64,000 nt of DNA from Prolixibacter sp. NT017. Its GTDB lineage: Bacteria > Bacteroidota > Bacteroidia > Bacteroidales > Prolixibacteraceae. The position numbers and the translations under genes were made by a program. How positions within the stretch are numbered: the stretch's first letter is position 1; each line of letters opens with the position of its first letter. The stretch spans positions 930,001-994,000 of the forward strand of contig NZ_BLAV01000001.1 of assembly GCF_009617875.1 (NCBI RefSeq). Reading direction: 5' to 3'. Under the pieces are notes generated by a model. It was given only the letters and a program-made list of their open reading frames with translations. It did not search any database and was not told the origin of the DNA. Below are positions 33,883-42,580 of this stretch, in pieces.

Positions 33883-34884
33883 ATGGATACATTTGACAAT
33901 TTACACCAGGCGCTACGGGTGCTTTATAGCGAAATGATGCCCCTTTGTTCGGACATGACAGCGGTTGCCAAAGGTATAGCCGGGCTGGGCGCTTTGTTTT
34001 ATGTGGCTTACCGGGTATGGCAGTCGCTGGCTCGGGCAGAACCAATTGACGTTTACCCCTTGCTACGCCCTTTTGCCATTGGCCTGTGCATCCTGTTTTT
34101 CCCCACCATCGTCCTTGGAACAATGAATGCCGTATTAAGCCCAATCGTGCGAGGGACAAACGGCATACTGGAATCGCAGGTGCTGGACCTGGAACAACTG
34201 AAAAAGGATAAGGACACAATTGAACGGGAGAAAATGCTGCGAAACCCGGACGAAGCTTACCTTGTGAGTGATGAAGCATTTGACAAGGCCATCGATGAAC
34301 TGGGATGGGGGCCAAAAGACCTTGTAACCATCGCCGGAATGTATGCCGAGCGAAGCTGGTATAACCTGAAAAAATCTATTCAGGAGGCTTTTCTCAATCT
34401 GTTGGAGCTGATATTCCAGGCTGCCGCTTTGGTAATTGACTGTCTGCGGACTTTCTTTTTAATTGTACTGTCCATTCTTGGGCCAATTGCATTTGCATTC
34501 AGTGTCTATGATGGTTTTCAGAATACACTTGTTACCTGGCTTACACGGTACATCAGCATTTACCTCTGGCTACCAGTGGCCGATATTTTTTCTTCCGTGC
34601 TGGCTAAGCTCCAGGCATTGATGATTCAAAAAGACATTGCAGAAATGGCTGCCGACCCGAACTATATCCCACAGGGTACTGACGGGGTGTACATTACTTT
34701 TATGCTTATCGGAATTGTCGGGTATTTTACCATCCCAAGTGTGGCCGGATGGATTGTACAGGCCGGTGGCATGGGAAATTATGGAAGAAACGTAAACAGC
34801 GCTGCAATGAAAGGGGCTTCTGTTGCATCTGGAACGGCTGGCGCTGCCTCCGGGAATATTACAGGAAAAATATTAAAACGATAA
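33883..34884 (+). CDS. traJ: Conjugal transfer protein TraJ (VirB6-like)
   Basis: 333 residues from the ATG at 33883 (a TTG two codons earlier is less likely). It has several hydrophobic helices, including GIAGLGALFYVAYRVWQSL, FAIGLCILFFPTIVLG, CLRTFFLIVLSILGPIAFAF and VYITFMLIGIVGYFTI, and a Gly/Ala-rich tail. Topology and position match TraJ of Bacteroides elements, the polytopic inner-membrane channel part. traK starts 17 bases after its stop. Confidence 0.9.
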   Translation: MDTFDNLHQALRVLYSEMMPLCSDMTAVAKGIAGLGALFYVAYRVWQSLARAEPIDVYPLLRPFAIGLCILFFPTIVLGTMNAVLSPIVRGTNGILESQVLDLEQLKKDKDTIEREKMLRNPDEAYLVSDEAFDKAIDELGWGPKDLVTIAGMYAERSWYNLKKSIQEAFLNLLELIFQAAALVIDCLRTFFLIVLSILGPIAFAFSVYDGFQNTLVTWLTRYISIYLWLPVADIFSSVLAKLQALMIQKDIAEMAADPNYIPQGTDGVYITFMLIGIVGYFTIPSVAGWIVQAGGMGNYGRNVNSAAMKGASVASGTAGAASGNITGKILKR

Positions 34885-34901
34885 TCGAATCATTTAAAAT
34901 T

Positions 34902-35525
34902 ATGGAATTTAAACCTTTAAAGAATATAGAAAGCAGTTTTAAGCTGATACGGCTGTTCGCCATCATCTTTGTTTGTGCCAGTACAATTGTAACTGTTTAT
35001 GCTCTCTGGAGTTCGTACAGCTATGCTGAGGCCCAGCGTCAAAAAATTTATGTACTCGACCAGGGAAAATCGCTGATACTGGCCCTTTCGCAGGATTTGG
35101 CACAAAACAGGCCGGTGGAGGCCAAAGACCATATCAGGCGTTTTCATGAACTTTTTTTTACACTTTCGCCAGACAAGGATGCCATTGAACACAACATCAA
35201 CCGTGCCTTTTACCTCTCGGACAAAAGTGTTTTTACCATTTACAAAGACTTGGTAGAAAGCGGGTATTTCAACCGGGTGATTTCGGGCAACGTAACCCAA
35301 AGGATATGGGTTGACAGCATTTCGTGCAACTTTAATAACTATCCTTACGAAGCTACGGTTTATGCACGGCAACATATTATCCGGGAAATGACAGTTACTG
35401 AACGCAGGCTGGTTACATCCTGCCGGTTGCGCAATACTTCGCGCAGCGACAATAACCCGCACGGGTTTATCATTGAAAATTTCAATATAAAGGAAAATGA
35501 AGATATGTCAACGTGGGACAGATAG
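34902..35525 (+). CDS. traK: Conjugal transfer protein TraK (VirB8-like)
   Basis: 207 residues from the ATG at 34902; the longer frame from 34749 lies inside traJ. One N-terminal membrane helix (LIRLFAIIFVCASTIVTVYA) is followed by a periplasmic domain with EHNINRAFYLSD, QRIWVDSISCNFNNYPYEA and TVTERRLVTSCRLRN, matching TraK of Bacteroides conjugative transposons. It nucleates the periplasmic part of the mating channel. The following traL starts 10 bases after it. Confidence 0.9.
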   Translation: MEFKPLKNIESSFKLIRLFAIIFVCASTIVTVYALWSSYSYAEAQRQKIYVLDQGKSLILALSQDLAQNRPVEAKDHIRRFHELFFTLSPDKDAIEHNINRAFYLSDKSVFTIYKDLVESGYFNRVISGNVTQRIWVDSISCNFNNYPYEATVYARQHIIREMTVTERRLVTSCRLRNTSRSDNNPHGFIIENFNIKENEDMSTWDR

Positions 35526-35535
35526 TATTCCTGTA

Positions 35536-35799
35536 ATGGAAGGAATATCCGGCATCAGTACTTCTTTTCGGCGCAGGTTAAAGAATGCCTGTGAAAAGCT
35601 TACACAAAGGCAACGCAAGCTAACTGTTTGGGTTTTGCTTATTGTATTTACTGTTTTGGTTTTGGGTTCCGTTTCGGACATTTTCCGAAATGGGCCAAAA
35701 CTTTCAGAACCAAAGCATATTGTTCCTTTGAAAATATTGGAGAACTCCAAGGACACGGTTTCACATAAAATCACAAATAATGAAAAAAAACAACAATAA
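35536..35799 (+). CDS. traL: Small conjugal transfer protein, TraL-like
   Basis: 87 residues from the ATG at 35536; the in-frame ATG at 35497 lies inside traK and is less likely. A basic amphipathic N-terminus precedes one membrane helix (VWVLLIVFTVLVLGSV), then a short periplasmic tail. It overlaps the traM start by 20 bases. Size, topology and place between traK and traM are those of TraL; sequence conservation is low. Confidence 0.75.
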   Translation: MEGISGISTSFRRRLKNACEKLTQRQRKLTVWVLLIVFTVLVLGSVSDIFRNGPKLSEPKHIVPLKILENSKDTVSHKITNNEKKQQ

Positions 35800-37066
35800 A
35801 ACGGGGCAACGCAAAATACTGACCCCGGAACAACTGCAGAAGCGCAAAAAGATGGTCATTTTCCCGATGATGTTCATCGCTTTCGCAGCGGCAATGTATT
35901 TTATCTTTATGCCTTCGTCCCGGCAAGAGAAAGAAAAGAAAGGGCTGAACACCGATTTACCGATACCAAAAAACGAAATCATCGGGGACAAAAAAACAGC
36001 TTACGAGATGGAACTTTTCGGGCAAAAGAAAAACCGGCAAACATTGTCCCTCGAAGATTACGGCGTTAAGACTGACACGGCAAAAAACAGGATTATCACC
36101 AGCAGCATCGGGGGAAACGCCTCACAAAAAGCACCGCAATCCTCTATCCGGTCATCGGCTGAGGCATACAAAAAAGTAAACAGTGATTTAAACAGTTTTT
36201 ATAACCATCCAAAGCCAGGTTCACGCGAAATGGAACTTGAAAAACAGGTTGAAATGTTACAGGCAGAATTGGAAGAAAAAGAAACCACTGACAGTGTCAG
36301 CCGGGTAGAACAACAACTCAAATTAATGGAGGAAAGTTACAAATTTGCTGCAAAGTATATGCCTAACACACAGGAAAAAATTCAGCAAACGGACCGGCGA
36401 CAAATAGGCGTTCCGGCTATGGAATTACTTCCAATGGAAAACAAAAACCTTGTTCATGTAGCTAAACTGGGAATAAATGAAACAAGCGCACTTCATCAAC
36501 AAATGGAAGATTCCGTTTTCTTAAACAGATATTCCCAGCCTTTCAATACAAGCTTTTATACGGCAGGAGATAACAAGGTTAAAATTCCCTCTAATACGAT
36601 TAAAGCCTGTATCCATAATGACCAGATAATTGTTTCAGGCCAAAATGTAAAAATACGTTTGCTGGAACCGATAAAGGCAGAAGGGGTAATAATCCCCGGA
36701 AATGAAATGGTTACCGGGATTGCTGTTATCCAGAGCGAACGGTTGGATATTACCATCAGCTCGCTGGAATACAGGGGCAGGATAATCCCTGTGGAAATTT
36801 CGGTGTATGACACGGACGGGCAGCCTGGAATTTTTATTCCCGGCTCTGTGGAAACCAACGCCCTGAAAGAGGTTACCGCATCAATGGGACAAGGCGCAGG
36901 TACAAGCATCAGCATCAACCAGGGGACAACCGCTGGTCAGCAATTGGCTGCCGATGTAGGCAGGAGTCTTATCCAGGGGGCTTCGCAGTATGTTTCAAAA
37001 AAACTGCGGACACCTAAAGTCACCCTTAAAGCCGGACACCGCCTGTTGTTAATGCCTTCCAATTAA
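35780..37066 (+). CDS. traM: Conjugal transfer protein TraM (VirB10-like)
   Basis: 428 residues. A basic N-terminus and one membrane helix (VIFPMMFIAFAAAMYFIFMP) lead into a disordered, coiled-coil periplasmic linker (MELEKQVEMLQAELEEKE) and a C-terminal VirB10/TrbI-like domain with IKACIHNDQIIVSGQNVKIR and IIPGNEMVTGIAVIQSERL. This is TraM of Bacteroides elements, bridging inner and outer membranes. It overlaps traL by 20 bases and precedes traN by 11. Confidence 0.92.
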   Translation: MKKNNNKTGQRKILTPEQLQKRKKMVIFPMMFIAFAAAMYFIFMPSSRQEKEKKGLNTDLPIPKNEIIGDKKTAYEMELFGQKKNRQTLSLEDYGVKTDTAKNRIITSSIGGNASQKAPQSSIRSSAEAYKKVNSDLNSFYNHPKPGSREMELEKQVEMLQAELEEKETTDSVSRVEQQLKLMEESYKFAAKYMPNTQEKIQQTDRRQIGVPAMELLPMENKNLVHVAKLGINETSALHQQMEDSVFLNRYSQPFNTSFYTAGDNKVKIPSNTIKACIHNDQIIVSGQNVKIRLLEPIKAEGVIIPGNEMVTGIAVIQSERLDITISSLEYRGRIIPVEISVYDTDGQPGIFIPGSVETNALKEVTASMGQGAGTSISINQGTTAGQQLAADVGRSLIQGASQYVSKKLRTPKVTLKAGHRLLLMPSN

Positions 37067-37077
37067 AACCAGATTGT

Positions 37078-37986
37078 ATGATTCAAAAATCCATCAACAT
37101 GAAACAGTTATTCTTCACATTTGTATTTCTTGTAACCTTGACACTATCATCGTTTGCCCAAAACAGTTTTACCAAAGTTATCTCAAAAGACAGGGTTATC
37201 CCTTCGTATTGTATCGAAGTGACCTTTGACAAAACGGTACACCTTATTTTCCCTTCGGGTGTTTCCTACATTGACCTTGGCTCATCCAATATTATTGCAG
37301 GCAAAGCCGATGGCGCTGAAAATGTGGTCAGGATAAAAGCTGCCATTAATGGTTTTAAAGAAGAAACCAACTTTTCAGTGATTACCGATGAAGGCAGTTT
37401 TTACTCCTTTATCGTGAACTATTCGGAAAACCCCGAAAAGCTGAACATTGAAATGAAAGATTTTCTTCACAATAAAAAGCCGGGCAATAAACCGGAAAAT
37501 ACGCAAGAGGTACATCTTTCTGAGTTGGGGAACGAGTCGCCCCAAGCCGTTCGTTCTGTAATGGAGAAAATCCATAAAACAAACCGAAAGCGGATTAACC
37601 ATATTAATAGCAAACAGTTTGGCATTGAGTTCCAACTCCGTGGGATTTTTAGCCACAACGGACTTTTATTTCTGCATACCGAAATCAGGAATACCACCGC
37701 TATCCCATTTGATATTGATTTCCTTGTCTTCAAAATTGTCGATAAAAAAGTGGTCAAGCGGACTGCTATACAAGAAACCATTATAAAACCTGTTCGGTCA
37801 TACAATCTTCTGACCTCAGTAAAGGGTAAAGAAACAGAAAGTACCGTTTTTGCATTTCAGAAATTTACCATCCCTGATAAAAAACAACTGGTTGTTGAGC
37901 TGTTCGAAAAGAATGGGGGAAGGCACCAGAGATTTGTGGTGAAAAACGGGGATTTGGTGAAAGCCCAACCAAGCAGAAAACTGTGA
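37078..37986 (+). CDS. traN: Conjugal transfer protein TraN (DUF4138, VirB9-like)
   Basis: 302 residues (295 if translation begins at the ATG at 37099). A signal peptide (FFTFVFLVTLTLSSFAQ) is followed by DKTVHLIFPSGVSYIDLGSS and EIRNTTAIPFDIDFLVFKI, the DUF4138/TraN signature. It forms part of the outer-membrane core complex. It is the last tra gene; TraO, TraP and TraQ are not seen, and a strong hairpin terminator follows. Confidence 0.92.
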   Translation: MIQKSINMKQLFFTFVFLVTLTLSSFAQNSFTKVISKDRVIPSYCIEVTFDKTVHLIFPSGVSYIDLGSSNIIAGKADGAENVVRIKAAINGFKEETNFSVITDEGSFYSFIVNYSENPEKLNIEMKDFLHNKKPGNKPENTQEVHLSELGNESPQAVRSVMEKIHKTNRKRINHINSKQFGIEFQLRGIFSHNGLLFLHTEIRNTTAIPFDIDFLVFKIVDKKVVKRTAIQETIIKPVRSYNLLTSVKGKETESTVFAFQKFTIPDKKQLVVELFEKNGGRHQRFVVKNGDLVKAQPSRKL

Positions 37987-38016
37987 CCGAATCCTTATCC
38001 GTTTTAAGGGCTAACA

Positions 38017-38044
38017 CGAAAGGCAACCCGGCAGTTGCCTTTCG
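38017..38044. terminator. Bidirectional terminator between traN and radC-like gene
   Basis: CGAAAGGCAAC (38017-38027) and GTTGCCTTTCG (38034-38044) form an 11-base-pair perfect stem with a CCGGCA loop, followed by TTAATTTA. It lies between the convergent ends of traN (37986) and the RadC-like gene (38063). Confidence 0.75.
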
Positions 38045-38062
38045 TTAATTTATCGAGGGTCG

Positions 38063-38512
38063 CTACATTTCCCATTTATCAGCGAGGGAATAATACGATT
38101 CGCTGGTAAAAATAATGTGGTCCAAAACCGGAAGGTCAAGTACTTTACCGATTTCAACAATTTTGTTTGTGAGTTTTAAATCGGCATCACTTGCCTCCAG
38201 GTTCCCACTTGGGTGGTTGTGCATTAGTATTATCGAGCTTGAATTACATTTCAAGGCAGTTTGAAATATCAGCTTTGGGTCAACAACTACTCCTGACAAA
38301 CCACCGGTAAACATGTTTGAGATTCCAATTACCCGGTTTGCCCTCGATAACAGCAATATTTTAAACGACTCGCGGTGGTCAATATCTACAATCCAGGAAG
38401 GATAAACCAAATCATATACATCTTTTGAACAGGTAATTTTTGGTAAATCCGTCAACTTTGATTTACGTGAATAAGAAACTGTAATTTCATTAAGCGAAAA
38501 TAAATTAGTCAT
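38063..38512 (-). CDS. RadC-like JAB/MPN domain protein
   Basis: 149 residues. The JAMM metalloprotease-like motif HNHPSGNLEASDAD (about 99-112) with an upstream acidic residue marks a RadC/JAB domain; the N-terminal helical domain of full RadC is absent. Such short RadC-like proteins are common passengers of Bacteroidota mobile elements; activity is unproven. It is convergent to traN with a shared terminator between them. Confidence 0.88.
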   Translation of the reverse strand: MTNLFSLNEITVSYSRKSKLTDLPKITCSKDVYDLVYPSWIVDIDHRESFKILLLSRANRVIGISNMFTGGLSGVVVDPKLIFQTALKCNSSSIILMHNHPSGNLEASDADLKLTNKIVEIGKVLDLPVLDHIIFTSESYYSLADKWEM

Positions 38513-38598
38513 TGAAGTTACCCATGCCTTTGGGATTTATTTTGGCTTCCGGCACGCCATTAAATTTTGGCATACCGAATTGAGCCGGATGGATACTT

Positions 38599-38700
38599 GT
38601 CAAGGGTGCATGTCCGTTTGTTTTTTCTTCCTTAAAACAAACTGAACGCATCCAAAGGACGGCTGGCAACATAAAACAAACAAAAACAGCCGCCCTTGAC
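38599..38700. other. Structured non-coding region with nested inverted repeats
   Basis: GTCAAGGG (38599-38606) pairs with CCCTTGAC (38693-38700), enclosing GTTTGTTTT (38616-38624) paired with AAAACAAAC (38634-38642). Further short complementary pieces (TGTCCG, GGACGG) surround them. The 38513-38886 gap holds no convincing gene. It could be an RNA, a leader or a recombination/binding site near the end of the conjugative element. Confidence 0.4.
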
Positions 38701-38886
38701 TTTTCCGGACGGCGATGAATAACTTGGCCAAAAGTTTAATGGATTGTAATAGTAAGATAGGCTTTGAGAATTATTTATAATGAATTACTTCTTGCTAAAA
38801 AAAAGCACAAGGGACAAGTAAGCTGGAAATGATAAAATAGTTACATATCTATGTAACTTCAACTTTAATAAACAGGATGTTACTTA

Positions 38887-39339
38887 TTAAAAAAACAGGG
38901 ACAAATTCCTTATCATCCGTATAGGAAACGCAACCAGCCCGACAAACAAGGATAGGACCGCCTTTATAAAAAAATAAAGCACCCATCCCAGCACCGGCAG
39001 AAAAAGAAATATTTGCGGCGTTATCCGTGTTAAGGTTTTCCATCCCGATACAATGCCAAGCCCCATATAAATTAAGAAAAAATGGCTTTCCCAGAAGCTG
39101 TCAGGGGTTTTATAAGTATCAGTTACCAACAGGTCAATGATAATACCTATGGGCAATCCTATTAAAAGAGTCAATAGTATCTCAGCTACAACTGTTCTTT
39201 TTTGCTTTTGCCGGGAATCTGAAAAACAATCCGGGCAAATTGGTTTTGAAAACTTATTGGTACATTCAACACACAATCCCTTACCACAAACCTGACATTG
39301 AGATACAGCAGTTTCGGATGGATGGTTAATGCAATTCAT
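38887..39339 (-). CDS. B-box-type zinc-finger membrane protein
   Basis: 150 residues from the Met at 39339 (MNCINHP); an earlier in-frame Met at 39393 is less likely. The N-terminus is a B-box-like zinc finger (CINHP...CQVCGKGLCVEC...CPDC), followed by a basic linker and about three membrane helices. Such B-box membrane proteins are common in Bacteroidota, with no defined function. It is the last gene of the mobile-element block before a non-coding gap of about 380 bases. Confidence 0.72.
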   Translation of the reverse strand: MNCINHPSETAVSQCQVCGKGLCVECTNKFSKPICPDCFSDSRQKQKRTVVAEILLTLLIGLPIGIIIDLLVTDTYKTPDSFWESHFFLIYMGLGIVSGWKTLTRITPQIFLFLPVLGWVLYFFIKAVLSLFVGLVAFPIRMIRNLSLFF

Positions 39340-39436
39340 TGACAATTGAATTCGAGTAAGTGTTTTAAAGTTACGTAAAATCTTTCTATACAAAAAAAAT
39401 AACTACTGAGTTAGTTACTTTTCATCGTTCCGACAA

Positions 39437-39589
39437 TTAAAGTTTGAGTTTCTTTCTTTGCGTTTCTGCATTCATAAAACTCAATACAGCATCATAATCT
39501 TCAACTAAAAAGTTCGATACTTCTCCGCTTGGGTTCACATTGAAAACTGCAAGTTCTGCATCAATAGGAGCTTGCAGTTTTTGTTTTAT
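39437..39589 (-). pseudogene. Possible C-terminal gene remnant
   Basis: On the minus strand 50 codons are open from a TGA to a TAA stop at 39437-39439, encoding a protein-like stretch with ELAVFNVNPSGEVSNFLVED. There is no proper start and no continuation upstream, so it looks like the tail of a deleted gene. A perfect 11-base inverted repeat AAAACTGCAAG (39543-39553) / CTTGCAGTTTT (39571-39581) lies within it. The rest of 39340-39719 shows no gene. The family is not recognised. Confidence 0.35.
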
Positions 39590-39719
39590 TCACCTTCAAA
39601 CGGTATAGTACCTTACCTTATTCATCCTGAAAAATACTCTTGATGGGTTTTCCATACCCGGCTATTCTTATTGGTTCAAAATTTGCTAATATTGAGGCCG
39701 TTCCTCAGTTGTGTAATTT

Positions 39720-41312
39720 ATGAAGTTGAAACTGTATTATATTCTAGCCATCGGCCTGGCACTTGTCTCATCGGGGGTACAAGCAGCCAACCTGAATGAA
39801 GAGATAAAGTCAAATATCGAATGTCTGATACGTGAACAGACATTAGTTGGTGGAGGAAAAGTTTTTAATATATCCGAATTACAGAAAGCATATCTTCATG
39901 ACCATTATGCACCTTATTGGGTAAAAACGAAGCAGATCAATGGGTTTGTGTCGCAACTGGAACATTGCGATGTTGATGGGCTACAGCCAACCGATTATCA
40001 CCTGAAACGGATAAAAACATTACTTTCAAGTCGCAATGTGCATGATCGCGCCAGACTGGACATCTTGCTCAGTGATGCTTTCCTGTTGTACGTTAGTCAT
40101 ATTCAGACGGGAAAAACGGACCCGGTAAAAATCGATCCGCAATGGCATGTTATCCTTAACGAGAAAAATCCGCTGAACTACCTGTACCGTTTATCCCGAA
40201 CGACGATAAAAGAGGTTTATGCTGAATTGATTTCGATGTTACCGTATTACCACGGATTGAAATACCAGTTGCAGCGTTACCGCGGGATGGAAGCAAACGG
40301 CGGATGGAAGCGCATTCCGGACGGGAAAATGATTACACCCGGTATGAGTGATGACAGAGTGGCCATGGTCAGGCGGCGATTGACAGTTACCGGAGATTAT
40401 TCCGGAATAACAGATGCAGATTCAACTTTTTATGATAATACATTAAGAGCCGCTGTCATCCACTATCAGAAGAGGAATGGACTGGAGGCGTTGGGCAATA
40501 TCGGACCTCAAACCCTGGCTGAGATGAACGTACCGGTGGAGGAGAGGATTAAGCAGATTCAGGTTAATATGGAGCGTTTGCGATGGTTGCCGCAGCGTTT
40601 GCCTTCTTATTACCTGCTGGTTACCATCTCTGATTTTTCACTATCTGTTTTTGATAATTATAAAGGAGTAGGAACCTACCCGGTAATTGTGGGACGTTCG
40701 TACAGGCAAACGCCTGTGTTTCATTCCACCATGCGCTATTTGGTCTTCAATCCGGTTTGGACAATTCCGTCTACCGTTTTGAAAAACGATATTCTTCCGG
40801 AAGTTCTGAAAAATCTCGATTATCTAAATGAGAAGCATATTACCGTTTCTGACGTGGCAGGAAAAGTACTAGACCCCAAAGATATTGACTGGAATGATGA
40901 ACAGGTATCCAGGTATGCATATCGCCAGGCACCCGGCGACGATAATTCGCTGGGGGCGGTCAAATTTATATTCCCGAATCCATATGACGTTTACCTTCAT
41001 GATACACCCCACCGGGAGTTATTTGAACGTAGTCAACGTACTTTTAGCTCGGGGTGTATCCGGGTGGAACATCCGTTAGCTCTGGCAGCTTACTTGTTAC
41101 GCAATCAGGACGATTGGAATCAGGAAAAAATTGACCAGACAGTTGCTTCCGGCCAAACAACCAAAGTCGTTTTAAAAAAGCAGCCGGAGGTTTATCTGCT
41201 GTATTTAACCGCCTGGACGGATACAAAGGGGAACATGCAATTCCGGGACGATATTTATCAACGCGATACCCGGGTATACCAGGGCTTAACAACGAGGCCA
41301 CAAAGTGAATAG
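39720..41312 (+). CDS. Murein L,D-transpeptidase (YcbB/YkuD type)
   Basis: 530 residues with a signal peptide (LYYILAIGLALVSSGVQA). After a helical scaffold domain, a peptidoglycan-binding-like segment (DDRVAMVRRRLTVTGDYSG to IGPQTLAEMNV, about 215-280) precedes the YkuD catalytic domain with the VYLHDTPHRELF and FSSGCIRVEHPL motifs; the active cysteine is residue 446. It would form 3-3 cross-links in peptidoglycan or attach proteins to it, in the periplasm. It is the first gene to the right of the conjugative module and stands alone. Confidence 0.92.
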   Translation: MKLKLYYILAIGLALVSSGVQAANLNEEIKSNIECLIREQTLVGGGKVFNISELQKAYLHDHYAPYWVKTKQINGFVSQLEHCDVDGLQPTDYHLKRIKTLLSSRNVHDRARLDILLSDAFLLYVSHIQTGKTDPVKIDPQWHVILNEKNPLNYLYRLSRTTIKEVYAELISMLPYYHGLKYQLQRYRGMEANGGWKRIPDGKMITPGMSDDRVAMVRRRLTVTGDYSGITDADSTFYDNTLRAAVIHYQKRNGLEALGNIGPQTLAEMNVPVEERIKQIQVNMERLRWLPQRLPSYYLLVTISDFSLSVFDNYKGVGTYPVIVGRSYRQTPVFHSTMRYLVFNPVWTIPSTVLKNDILPEVLKNLDYLNEKHITVSDVAGKVLDPKDIDWNDEQVSRYAYRQAPGDDNSLGAVKFIFPNPYDVYLHDTPHRELFERSQRTFSSGCIRVEHPLALAAYLLRNQDDWNQEKIDQTVASGQTTKVVLKKQPEVYLLYLTAWTDTKGNMQFRDDIYQRDTRVYQGLTTRPQSE

Positions 41313-41565
41313 CGGAAGGTTTCCCTGAAAATTATTCAGTTTTCAATAATTTACTAGCAACTTGCTAACTCCGACCGCAATATACTCGGTGGCCGATTTT
41401 TTAGATAATATTGTCCTAATGAAACAGTAGACGAGATGCCCGGCAGGTAAAGCAGAACTAAAAATGATCTAACCTGTTTTAACTGCAGATGGCGATGTCT
41501 CAGGATAACCTCGTGTTCCGGACATTCCCGAAAAGGAGCAGGTCAGTAGTCGGTGTTGAATTTAA

Positions 41566-42408
41566 ATGAACGATATGATTTCGGGTAGACGAGCAAAAAA
41601 AATCTATGCTTTTTTGTTTTCCGTATTTTTATGGTTGTCGGTAATGATTCTTCCGGAAATGGCTGATGCTCAGATATTGGATGTGGATCAGCTGACGCTC
41701 CATATCGACAGTATTCATCAACATCAGTTGTATGGAAATATCAAAGCCGGCCTCGACCTGAATGAATCGCAGACCCATGTCTTGCATTTTACGTCGAGTT
41801 CGTCTACATCCTATTTCATGAAAAAAGATGTTTTGATGCTCCTCGCGCAGTTTGGCCTGACAAGAACCGGAAAAACCGACGTGTGGGATGCCGGCTATAC
41901 GCACCTCCGCTATCGAATGGATTATAATCAGAAAATCTCCCCGGAATTTTATGCACAATATCAATACGACGGTATTCTGGGCATGAAAAGCCGGTGGCTG
42001 GCGGGCTCCAATTTGCGTTTCGAGCTGAAAAGAGACAGTTTGACCATGATTTATCTGTCAGGAGGTATTTTTTATGAAAGGGAAAAATGGAATACGGGCG
42101 TTGTCAATCCTTCGGTTAATCCGGCTGACCAATATATCCTGCGGAACAAAATTAAAATCAACAGTAGTTTTAAATTCACCAGACGCCTTACCGATAACTC
42201 AGACTTCGTGTTCATCAATTATTTGCAGTTTGTTCCTGATAAAGACATCATCTATCCGCGAATTGCTCCGTCGATGCAGTTGGATATCCAAATGTCCAAA
42301 CACCTTCAGTTTCAAGTTGCCTTCGATGGTTTATACGATTTTCGTCCGGTCATTCCCATCGACCGTTTTTACTACAGCATTACCAATCAGTTAGTTTATA
42401 ATTTGTGA
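41566..42408 (+). CDS. DUF481-like outer-membrane beta-barrel protein
   Basis: 280 residues with a signal peptide (FLFSVFLWLSVMILPEMADA). The mature part alternates short hydrophobic strands rich in Tyr, Phe and Trp (FYAQYQYDGILGMKSRWLAG, DSLTMIYLSGGIFYEREKW, RTFxx-type ends), the DUF481 barrel style, ending in an aromatic-rich terminus (YYSITNQLVYNL). Function unknown, likely in the outer membrane. A 253-base gap precedes it with no clear gene, only weak inverted repeats. Confidence 0.75.
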   Translation: MNDMISGRRAKKIYAFLFSVFLWLSVMILPEMADAQILDVDQLTLHIDSIHQHQLYGNIKAGLDLNESQTHVLHFTSSSSTSYFMKKDVLMLLAQFGLTRTGKTDVWDAGYTHLRYRMDYNQKISPEFYAQYQYDGILGMKSRWLAGSNLRFELKRDSLTMIYLSGGIFYEREKWNTGVVNPSVNPADQYILRNKIKINSSFKFTRRLTDNSDFVFINYLQFVPDKDIIYPRIAPSMQLDIQMSKHLQFQVAFDGLYDFRPVIPIDRFYYSITNQLVYNL

Positions 42409-42580
42409 GATAGGAAAATGAGACAGGACAGCGGTGGCTGTTTTTATGTCTCTCGGCCGAGTTTTCCATACAACCATGCTTTCCAGGGAAAAGAGACTGT
42501 ATTTGACAAAAGATGAGATCATTGTATATTTAGTTCCTGTGAAACCTATTTCCATTCATTCCGCTTAAAAAGATATTTCT

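Noticed and set aside
39677-39686. CAAAATTTGC as a CTnDOT-type attachment core
   Set aside because: Only a loose match to GTANNTTTGC, no second copy or integrase is visible; kept as a lead, not annotated.
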